This document shows, piece after piece, positions 56,401 to 64,000 of a DNA stretch of 64,000 nucleotides. Origin of the DNA: Archegozetes longisetosus (lineage: Eukaryota; Arthropoda; Arachnida; Sarcoptiformes; Trhypochthoniidae); the NCBI GenBank assembly GCA_018873245.2, contig JAEMBT020000004.1, positions 5,566,573 through 5,630,572 of the forward strand, read 5' to 3'. A model generated the notes under the pieces. The model did not search any database. It had not been told where the DNA came from and saw only the letters and a program-made list of their open reading frames with translations. Within the stretch, counting starts at the first letter, position 1, and each line of letters begins with the position of its first letter. The position numbers and the translations under genes are program-made.

Positions 56401-59313
56401 ATTTGATTTCATCTGTCGATTTGGCCGCTTCTCAAATTGATTCGATAGTAAAAGGAAAGATGGTTTGTGTCCTTTCTTTTCTAATATCACTACTCTCTTC
56501 CTTATTCTATCTTATGTTGTTTTTAAATTAAATCTTATAGTTATGTCTATTATTTAGTAGTTAATTTTAATTATCATATTCAGGAAACACATTCTGAGAT
56601 TAACGAGGATTCCCTAAACAAACATGATTCCAAGGAAGAACAGATCAATGACAAAGAGAATGATAGCAACAATTGTAACAGTGATGAAGCTGATAATTCA
56701 AACACTGAAGAATCGGAAAGAGAGAAAGCTTTAGCAAAACGCAAATTTATTTTACAAGAGTTAGTCGATACCGAAAGAGATTATGTACTCAACTTGGGAT
56801 TAGTAGTTGACGGATATCTTGAGCTTATGAGGAATGAAACTGAAATTCAAGTTCCAGAAGATTTGAAGAATGGAAAAGACAAAATCATTTTTGGCAATAT
56901 CGAAGCCATTTATGAGTGGCATCGAGAGTATGTCAGACTTTTATCTTGATATTTGCTTTTGGTTTATATTTATCTAATATTTTCTTGGAAATAGTTCCTT
57001 TTTAGCTGAAATAGAAAAATGTTTAGAAGAGCCCGAAAGGCTTGGCTTATTATTTCGAAGATATGAAAGAAGATTAAACATGTATGTCGTCTATTGTCAA
57101 AATAAGCCAAAATCTGAATACATTGTCTCTGAATATTTGGACACTTTTTTTGAGGTAATTTGATTTTCAAACTTTTAATCTTTAAAATATTCTTAAATTT
57201 TGATGTTTGTACAAGTGTCTGAAACAAGAAAGAAAACAAATTTTCTGCTCGATCTTTGCATGGATTTCAATCAAAGGCCTTAAGTTGATTGAAACGCAAT
57301 TTGATTTATTGATAACATAATTTTGAGCATTTTTTTTATATTTCGTATGTGACGCTCTTTTAGCAGTTTGCAAGTTTCCATGAGATAAATAAAAAGTTGT
57401 TTAAAACCTAAATACAGAGGCATATACTAGTGGGTTAGAGAATCATACTTAAAATAGAACTAACAAGTTGAAAACATTAAATATAGCCCACAAATATCAA
57501 ATATAACTTTTCCATAAAGAGTCTAATAATTTATAAATTCTCTATTCGTTTCAAACTGATTCCTAATCTTTTTCTTCTCTCTGTTGACTCGATCTAATTA
57601 AATACGACTGATTGAGAGTTGTTGATAATAATTAGCACAATTTTAAAACATTTGATTTAAATATTTAATGGTTAATAGCTTGAAAATTATAAATTAATCA
57701 AAATAATGAGTGTTTGATTTAATATTCTCGCAACTAATTGGCTACACATTGGATGTGCGAAATAAGTGTTTGCAGACTGATTACAATTTTCAGACACCAC
57801 AGATTTTATGTTTACTTAAGTCACTGTTTTTTATTTCTCAAATTAGGAGATACGTCAGAAATTAGGTCACAAACTTCAATTGCCAGATCTTCTTATCAAA
57901 CCAGTGCAAAGAATAATGAAATATCAATTATTGTTGAGAGATATGTTGAAGTGCACTGAAAAGGCAGGACTAGAAAAAGAAGCTGAAGACTTGCGAAAAG
58001 CAGTCAACATAATGCATATCGTACCCAAAACTGCTAACGACATGATGATGGTAGGCAGACTTCAGCACTTCGACGGCAAAATCACAGCACAGGGCAAACT
58101 ATTACAACAGGGATTGTTGTTGGTCGGAGATTTAGGTCCTGCTAGCGGTACTGCCGGTAGTGCTACTAATAGTGCTAGCATTGGCTCAATTAAATTAAAA
58201 GAGAGACAAGTCTTCCTTTTTGAACAAATTATTATTTTTAGTGAGGCTGTTGGGCAGAAGACTCAGTTTTCAAATCCAATGTACATTCATAAGAACCACT
58301 TACAGGTCAACAAAATGTCTCTAATCGATAAAGTGAGCGATTCGGATCCAACCAAATTCATTCTGAAATCTAAAGATCCTCAACAGGAAGGCGTAGCTTT
58401 TATATGTCAGGGATCGACAAAAGAAGTTAGAGATGAGTGGGTCTCTAATATTAGAGCCATTCTCGACACTCAGTTAGACTTTTTGAAAGCTCTTCAGTCG
58501 CCGATCGCTTACCAAAAAGAGCTGACCAAAGAAGTGTAAGTTTTGAATGATTTAAAACCGAGCGATGATTTTGAACTAAGGAATTATCGATTTTATTGGT
58601 TTTAAAACAGTTCAGCCCCTGAATTGGGATCTTTGTGGAACCCATCGTTAAGAAAGACACTGTCACATCCGGCAGCTGTTCACCGAGAAAAGAAAGAAAA
58701 GACCTCAGCAAAAGAACAACAGTTGGGCTCAACTGCAACTTCAAAATCGATGAGACAAACCAATAAGAAGAAAAACCAATATTTAAGTGCTAATAATGAG
58801 TGCGAGTCAAGTGTTAATAATAACAATAGTTTGAGTTCAAGTGATGCCACAAATACTAGTAGTACTTCTCCTGATCTAAATTCATCGAATCGTAAATATT
58901 CATGTCCTTCAGACAAACCGCCATCAAATTCACACAGACAGCAGTCGAGTCCATCAAAAGCTAAGCGAACATTTTTAGATGGGTTTAAGAATCCATTGCG
59001 TCAAAAGAAAGCCGAATCCAATGCCATAGTGACAAGTGAGTCAGGAATGAGTTCTAATTTACTTTCTAGTCATAGTTTGGACTCTGCAACTGGTGCTCAA
59101 AGAAGAAACAAATTGGAAGCACAGACCAAAGACAGTTCCGTAATTCGGAGATGGTCTGAATCAGCGACCCCACTGATCACTCCATCGTCTCAGGCATCAC
59201 AAACAATAACTAATACATTACAGTCAAATAGTAGTAGTAGTAATAATAATAATAAAAACAATAATAATAATGTTAACTCTGATTCAGTTTCGTCTGAGCC
59301 AAAACCAATATAA
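33190..59313 (+). CDS. trio: Trio, dual Rho guanine-nucleotide exchange factor
   Basis: Core exons: 33190-33262, 33495-33566, 33742-33856, 33916-34108, 34181-36328, 37025-37327, 37836-39130, 39195-40019, 41232-41331, 54213-54525, 55734-55939, 56009-56287, 56394-56462, 56584-56927, 56995-57154, 57847-58535, 58611-59313. These sum to 7887 bases, 2628 residues, with every junction in phase. Domains: CRAL-TRIO/Sec14 (about 49-190), spectrin repeats (about 200-1320), DH1 (about 1340-1515), PH1 (1530-1640), SH3 (about 1713-1800), DH2 (2050-2225), PH2 (2240-2380) and a Ser/Asn-rich tail. In known Trio proteins GEF1 activates Rac/RhoG and GEF2 activates Rho, steering axon guidance and cell migration at the membrane. 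Both DH domains keep the PVQRI(T/M)KYQLLL helix. There is no Ig or kinase domain after PH2, as in Drosophila. A 12.9-kb intron separates the GEF1 half from the SH3-GEF2 half. Extra or alternative exons within it are listed separately. The first exon codes only an acidic, Ser-rich leader. Confidence 0.95.
33742..34300 (+). other. Trio CRAL-TRIO (Sec14-like) domain exons
   Basis: Three exons code for a segment with [34 protein letters not shown] and [20 protein letters not shown]. These match the N-terminal lipid-binding domain of Trio/Kalirin almost position for position. One intron is only 59 bp (33857-33915). Confidence 0.9.
34301..38880 (+). other. Trio spectrin-repeat block
   Basis: The 2148-base exon 34181-36328 and the next two exons carry a chain of three-helix repeats. 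Markers include [54 protein letters not shown] and [12 protein letters not shown], one per repeat. The block is interrupted by introns of 696 bp (36329-37024) and 508 bp (37328-37835), in which I see no coding content. Confidence 0.9.
38925..40019 (+). other. Trio GEF1 (DH1-PH1) region
   Basis: The DH domain starts at [14 protein letters not shown] and contains [18 protein letters not shown] and [15 protein letters not shown]. The PH domain contains [20 protein letters not shown] and [12 protein letters not shown] 64-bp intron (39131-39194) splits the DH domain after FHN. Key residues of the exchange helix look intact, so Rac/RhoG-type activity is expected. Confidence 0.92.
40020..41231 (+). 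other. Trio intron, 1.2 kb
   Basis: Starts GTATGT and ends TTTTATTCCAG. AT-rich with no recognisable coding segment. Confidence 0.85.
41884..41915 (+). CDS. Candidate 32-nt Trio cassette exon
   Basis: Preceded by a pyrimidine-rich CTTTTCCTGTAG and followed by a consensus GTAAGT. It begins in phase 0, as the upstream exon 41232-41331 requires, and ends in phase 2. It needs the following candidate (42249-42441) to restore the frame; together they add 75 codons. Confidence 0.4.
42249..42441 (+). CDS. Candidate Trio exon (cassette or alternative first exon)
   Basis: The frame is open from ATG 42235 to a consensus donor GTAAGT at 42442, ending in phase 0, as the SH3 exon requires. Just upstream, TTTCTAAC followed 15 bases later by ATCAG makes a good branch point and acceptor. 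An exon starting at 42249 would be in phase 2, exactly what the 32-nt candidate upstream supplies. The alternative reading is a first exon starting at the ATG. The product is polar and Asn/Gln/Ser-rich with several cysteines, not a known domain. Confidence 0.4.
48318..48365. repeat. Tandem duplication, about 25 bp x 2
   Basis: TCTACTTTAG followed by ATGTGATGTAAG occurs twice in succession, with a four-base difference in spacing. Intronic, non-coding. Confidence 0.75.
49875..49933. repeat. 16-bp tandem repeat, four copies
   Basis: Degenerate copies of (C)GGAATATTCTC(A/G)CCT lie head to tail. A related pair of GGAATATTCTC motifs lies at 14158-14180, so the unit occurs at two distant sites in the window. 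Confidence 0.75.
50160..50327 (+). CDS. Candidate alternative first exon of Trio (GEF2-only isoform)
   Basis: Open from ATG 50160 for 56 codons to a donor GAG|GTATTG, ending in phase 0, which matches the start phase of the SH3 exon at 54213. The product is basic and Ser/Pro-rich (for example [16 protein letters not shown]), with no known domain. Pyrimidine content upstream is poor, which favours a first exon with its own promoter over an internal exon. Short Trio isoforms that contain only the second GEF are known in other animals, so the position is sensible. There is no independent proof of transcription. Confidence 0.45.
50426..50465. repeat. (TA)n microsatellite
   Basis: About twenty uninterrupted TA units inside the large Trio intron, about 100 bases after the candidate exon at 50160-50327. 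Confidence 0.95.
54213..54525 (+). other. Trio SH3-domain exon, divergent
   Basis: A 313-base exon read in phase 0. [26 protein letters not shown] and [12 protein letters not shown] align with the strands of the Trio SH3 domain. Compared with the human domain there is extra sequence in the RT loop and about 11 extra residues before the EGIVP strand. The conserved Trp of the PxxP-binding surface is Phe (residue about 1759, codon 54363-54365). The exon ends G|GTATTT in phase 1. Confidence 0.85.
54526..55733 (+). other. Trio intron, 1.2 kb
   Basis: No recognised exon inside. The next exon is taken to start at 55734 after GATTCGATTAG, because that acceptor fits phase 1. The same frame has an upstream ATG at 55703, which would serve as a start if this exon were also used as a first exon. 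A short hairpin (ATGCAGT...ACTGCAT) lies at about 55073-55100. Confidence 0.65.
56740..58535 (+). other. Trio GEF2 (DH2-PH2) region
   Basis: The DH domain begins [17 protein letters not shown] and includes [34 protein letters not shown] and [16 protein letters not shown]. The PH domain includes [12 protein letters not shown] and [16 protein letters not shown]. Preceding exons carry [18 protein letters not shown] and [16 protein letters not shown], which are also conserved in vertebrate Trio. The 692-bp intron 57155-57846 has no recognised content. After PH2, [19 protein letters not shown] is a conserved tail motif. Confidence 0.92.
59229..59275 (+). repeat. Coding AGT/AAT triplet tract in the Trio tail
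   Basis: Runs of AGT then AAT/AAC codons encode Ser and Asn homopolymers just before the C-terminus. Length is likely to vary between individuals. Confidence 0.85.
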
Positions 59314-62139
59314 TTTAGAGGTGACGTTGACCTGAGGTGACGTTGAATCTGAACTAATATTCGATATATTTGAAACATTTATATTGATCTCTATAATAGG
59401 CTCATTGTTGTACATTGGCCTTCTCCATAATTTAGTGCTGTCAAATTGCCATATCTTTCTTATGATTCTTACCATTCTTATTCGACGCCCAACTTTATTC
59501 CCTTCTCTTTGATTCTGCCACTTGTTTCTGATCACATTCGACAGCCATTTACTCGAATTCTCATGTTCTCATTAATTGATAAACGCTGTGATGTCATGAT
59601 GAAAGTGAAGCTAATTTTCATTATTGCCACTAAATAATCTGTTAGTTTTACTCGTTTCCTATTTTACTATTATTTTTCATTAAACGGACCATTCATTTAA
59701 CTATACGACACCAGATTTGACGAGAAGTATTGTTAAGATAGATAGAAAACTGGTTAAAACTTATTTGACTATATTTAAAACAATGCTTTTTATTTATAAC
59801 CAAATATATGAACTACTATTATATACGTTTGTTTTCTTCATTTATATCGTTCAAATATAGATTATTGTTAATTATGAAATACATTTATTGATTTTTGATA
59901 ATATTTCAGTTTCAGTATTTGTAAACTTGCGGTACATTGTTGAACAGGTTGATGGCCTAAAGTTTTCCCTATAATCCAAATTTATTTTCATATAAACATA
60001 CTTTTCAAACTTTTCAAATCTATATTTTCTGATCATTATTCTAATTACTCAACTGAAATGTTTCAAATTGCACATAATCAATCATTTTGTTAATTATTTT
60101 ACCAAGTAACTCATATTTTAAATTTATATTTTATCATTAATTGGATTAAGTGATGGATCCAACAAATTGATTGACGAGTCGATTCATCACATAAAACTAA
60201 TTAATGGTTTTAAATATGAAATGTGTGATCAAAAAATAACTAAATCATTATTTCGATTTATTAAATTATTCAAATTTGTAATTAATTGTATGTAAGTGTT
60301 AGTTGCCATCATCCTCGTTATAAAGTGTACTCAATTATAAGATAATTTAATACTTATACAATTGTCAATAATTTAACACTTTTTATGTCATCTGAAAACT
60401 TGTATCTCATTAAGCTGAAAGGCTTGGCTTTCAAGTTCGTCAATTCCCACCTAATACTAGTTAACTTTGAGAGTGAGCTCTTTGAAAATCTCATCAAATT
60501 GAAGCCATTCTAACACCTATGGCAATAAACTAATATATTGCACATTTTCAAGCATCATTCATGATTACAAATTGAAAGCGCGAACCCCAAAGCCTGATGA
60601 CAGTTTGAAGACATAAAAATTAGTTAAACTATTGCAATTGATTTATTTGAACACAATCACAGCCAAGTGCTCAACTAATTTTAACATATGAGCTATTTTT
60701 TAGTTTGTTCGAGCCATTTAAATGAACCCTTTTTGAAACAAATTTTTTATATGCAAAGTTAATAAGAGAGTAAGTTATGGTAGATTATTATGTAAATAAT
60801 TGAATGTATATACAAAAAATTGTAATTAAAGTTGTAGTAGAATTTAAATGGAAAATAACAACTGTTAAGTAGTACTGCATTTGGCAACTGCAGTACGTTT
60901 TTTGGCAATATTTGTGTTTAATGTACTTAAAACTATAATATGTGCTTAATTATTGATTAAAGTTAATCTATTGTTTAATCTCTAGCTCTGTTATTTGACT
61001 TTTCTCTAATTTTAATTACTTTTTCTATACATAAACACCGATTTTATGAGATTTCTGGTATTTCAATCAACATAAATAAACACTTTCCTCTTTGGGATCG
61101 TACAGTCTATCCAGGATATGGTGAACCTGCTTATAGTGAACCTGCTTATAGTGAATGCTCGCTTATAGTGAGTACCTGCTTATGGTAAACTCATTGTTCT
61201 GAACCAAGTACTAATTTCATAGAAATCATGATAAAGTATGGTTATAGTGGATCCGCTTATACTGAAAACTTGGTTATTGTGAACAAACCTAAGTGAATGC
61301 AAAGTATAAACAACATTTATTTATAGTGAACTCTTCTAAAGTTTGTAGACAATTGCCAGAGATTTGGCAAAGTTCTCTAAATTGTCGGTTTAGGATTACA
61401 CTCGTTGTGAGTTAATCTTATTCCTCTATTTAAACCTTAAAATAATTATTAAAGAGTAAATATTCTGAATATTTGTCTCATAGCTAATACTTTCTATGGT
61501 AACATTTATAGTAAAACTCTGTCATAGTAAGCGTTTATGTCTACACCAGATTGTTCGCTATATGTGGGATAAACTGCACATAACATCTGTTTATGATAGA
61601 GAAAGTGGTCGATGCATGCAATATATCCAAACATAACAGCAGAGAGTTTATTAAACTAGCGATTAGTGGCTTTAACTCAAAATTTATCTCAATTTTGATG
61701 CTAGTTCTTTAAACAAGATTCAGATGAAGTCCGGAAGAGAACAACTTAAACAGTGTTGGAAAGCTTAAAAAATAGAAACAAAGTTATGTTAGAAAATGCG
61801 AATATAGAATGAATTGAGTTAGTTGTTCTCTATGTTTGAATAGTTTGTGTGCACAAAACTTACAAATTGAATAATGGTGTGAAAAGAAAGCGCACTTGTA
61901 TTCTAAATCAAGTCGTGTAAGAAAACATTGATAAGTATAAGTCACAAAAATTAGTTCACCTCTTGTCAACTATTTTTAACAAGACTCAACTCCGTACTTA
62001 AACTGTTAGCTTTCAAGTAAAAATTTTCTCAAAATAAACAAATCAAAGAAGTAAAGAAAATTTTAAATTAAGGAGCTCTTCACGTTTCACAGTCATCGAA
62101 GCATTTAGCTGTTTTACAAATTAACATTCCTTAATTGAT
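59314..62139. other. Intergenic DNA downstream of Trio
   Basis: No supported gene. An ATTAAA at 59679-59684 is a possible Trio poly(A) signal. There is no trace of Ig or kinase exons that would extend Trio. The repeat at 61110-61331 is listed separately. Confidence 0.65.
61110..61331. repeat. Interspersed copies of GCTTATAGTGAA(CCT)
   Basis: Seven or eight imperfect copies of a (C/G)TTATAGTGAAC-like unit, some in tandem (61120-61190), others scattered up to 61331 and faintly to about 61560. Sub-terminal motifs of this kind are typical of pogo/Tigger-like DNA transposon ends, so a non-autonomous element is one explanation. No transposase frame is present. Confidence 0.55.
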
Positions 62140-62805
62140 CTATTTTTCGGAATATCACTCAAAAAGTATGCAAAATAAAAAATGTTAGAGAAGATAATGA
62201 ATCGTCTGACTCTTTAGTCGATCTTTAGTCGAGTCATACAAACAGAACATCAAAAACAGAGCTGAATATCTGAGTCTCAATAAATTTGCGGACACGATAC
62301 TCGATTTCAAGTATTTGTTGAATGGTCGCAAACTCGATTTGAAAAGTATTGTGATTATCTAACCCTCTCACCAATATTCCGATTCTTGACAAACATTTGG
62401 TCATCACTAGAGAACAAAATATCGAGTAGAGTGGTCAATTGATGCGACTCTCAGTGCGAAAGTCAAGTGTTTCTGTGCCGAACGAGTTATTGAATTCAAT
62501 CAGCATTTGCTCGAATTGATTTAAATTTTGAAACTGAAAATTTTTAAAACTGATAAATGGTCCTAATGTATTGAATATATGAGCTTCACTTGTAATCCAC
62601 AAGATCGACAATGAGAACAACTTTGATATTCAAATACTAACAGAGACTTTATGTGGTTTAGCGATCGTTCAATTCGACGCGAAGGAATGTATGGACCAGT
62701 TCTCATATTATCTGAATGAAAGGACCGAATTGGTAACCAAAGTAGCGAAATATGATGATTGCGACCACACACACTATGGAAGAACTGTTCTCGAAAATGA
62801 TTAAA
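62140..62805 (+). pseudogene. Degenerate coding-like stretch, unknown origin
   Basis: Protein-like reading frames with locally higher GC follow one another on the plus strand but do not join cleanly. The frame open up to 62210 is shifted by a perfect 11-bp tandem duplication (62211-62221 and 62222-62232). It then continues for about 43 codons, meets three in-frame stops between 62360 and 62410, and is open again to about 62522. It resumes in another frame from 62583 to the TAA at 62803-62805. The three-stop interval could instead be a 60-bp intron (GTGATT...CACTAG), which would fit the local intron size. I recognise no domain. It could be a decayed gene copy or chance open frames in a GC-richer patch. 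Confidence 0.22.
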
Positions 62806-64000
62806 ATTTGTTGTCTAGTCTTGTGCCTACTATTTGCGAACTTGCAAATCCATTGTATATGTTCGTCAAATTTTGAACAGAATAAGAACTGCAAAATTGA
62901 GACAATAGATAGACATGAAAAAAATTTTACTTTATTAATTGATCTGGTCTCATATTTTTTTTTCAAAATGTTGCATTTCATACCGCCTCGTGGGAACTCT
63001 TATCTCAGTCTTGTAATTAATGACCCTTTATCTTGAGATTAAGTGCATATTATTTACTTTAAAATATTTCAGTTAGAAAGCATGCGTTTCATTTCATGTT
63101 TGCTCACTAAAGATAATTTTTATGTGTCATTTAAATTGTAATTTTGATACTTAATCAACTTATTATGTGTAGCAAAACTTTCAGTTCAATCAATTTTTGG
63201 AAACATATCTTATGATTCCGCGAAATCTACCACGAGGTCAGATCTCGTTTTCATGACTATAATAGGCTTCTTATGTATTGAAAGCTTTGAAATTATGTTT
63301 CATTCTTTTTTTACGTAATCTTTATTATTTAAGGTTTTTATGGCGTGCAATAGTATCTCAATAAAAGTTATAAACTTTATGATAGAATACTTTCTGAAGA
63401 CTTATTTCAACTTTTGAATAGTATTTTTGATGTCTCGCAATTTCTTAGTATCGTTAAAGTAAAATAACTTTTTAGAATTGAAATAATAAACATAAGTTAC
63501 AATAACTTTTAAATAGTTCACACTAAACAATCACTGAGTTATATGATTACTCTGTACTCGACTTTTATAGTGGTCTTAAAAGTGCTCTAAACCCTTTAAT
63601 GTTTTTATATTTGTGCAAAAATAGCTTAAAGTAAAAGTAATACAAACTAAAAATTGAAGTAACTGACAAGTAAGTCAAGAAATTTAGGCATTAGACCAAA
63701 AGCTAATTTTGAGGTAAATCTTTGTACAAGAAAGATTTATGAGCATTTCAGTTTGGGCTCAATTTGAGTTTAGTCTCAAGTGGGATGTGTACTAATCATA
63801 TTGAATCTGATTGATTGAAATGTACTTTTCCTATATAAAGCCTATTGTGTCATGATTCTTAATTTAAATTGTTCACTATTTTTACCTCACTCTTCCGTAA
63901 TTATCACAATCAAGTAAACTTCAGATTCAAACATATAGAACTTTTAGTGTTGAGTTAGAGACAGATTTGGTTAAGAAGTTTCAGTTAGGATGCCTACTTG
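62806..64000. other. AT-rich end of window, no supported gene
   Basis: A frame from ATG 62797 to 63036 (79 codons) begins with a leader-like hydrophobic stretch, MIKICCLVLCLLFANLQ, but overlaps the previous candidate in another frame and has no other support. Nothing else was seen. Confidence 0.5.

Noticed and set aside
62797-63036. 79-codon frame starting with a signal-peptide-like leader
   Set aside because: Overlaps another candidate in a different frame, its C-terminal half is AT-driven, and hydrophobic leaders arise easily in T-rich DNA.

Overview
The window is eukaryotic nuclear DNA. It is AT-rich (roughly 70% by eye), has GT-AG introns mostly 59-140 bp long mixed with a few kilobase-size ones, and has wide gene-poor flanks. 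The acetylcholinesterase is clearly of the arthropod Ace type, and Trio has the short form without Ig and kinase domains known from Drosophila. I infer an arthropod, perhaps a mite or another chelicerate, but nothing here fixes the species.

Layout. 1-15.6 kb: no confident gene, some short tandem repeats, and one weak three-exon minus-strand candidate at 13.1-13.9 kb. 15.6-18.9 kb (+): acetylcholinesterase in two exons, with serine in place of the third oxyanion-hole glycine (G119S in Torpedo numbering). 18.9-22 kb: intergenic, with a 34-bp tandem duplication, an AAT microsatellite and an 11-bp minisatellite. 22-26.2 kb (-): a 13-exon secreted astacin metalloprotease (signal peptide, short prodomain, catalytic domain, EGF, CUB). 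26.2-28.5 kb: intergenic. 28.5-30.3 kb (+): the Golgi stacking protein GRASP/GORASP in five exons. 30.7-31.8 kb (-): a TruB-family protein that has lost the catalytic aspartate. 32.0-32.7 kb (-): LSM5 in five exons. 33.2-59.3 kb (+): the Rho-GEF Trio, whose 16 core coding exons give a 2628-residue model (Sec14, spectrin repeats, DH-PH 1, SH3, DH-PH 2, low-complexity tail). 59.3-64 kb: no confident gene, a repeat-rich stretch and a degenerate coding-like stretch.

The five multi-exon gene models other than Trio, and Trio itself, were built by hand by reading conserved protein segments across GT-AG junctions. Each sums to an exact multiple of three with matching phases, which supports the exon boundaries. 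Transcript starts and ends are not determined.

The genes do not form one pathway. Local arrangement still matters: LSM5 and Trio diverge from a 516-bp shared promoter region that holds a 16-bp perfect inverted repeat. GORASP and the TruB-like gene converge with poly(A) signals about 40 bp apart. LSM5 and the TruB-like gene are in tandem with 209 bp between coding regions. The main points for follow-up are the serine-119 esterase, the catalytically defective TruB protein, possible extra or alternative Trio exons inside a 12.9-kb intron, and several splice acceptors of AAG type.
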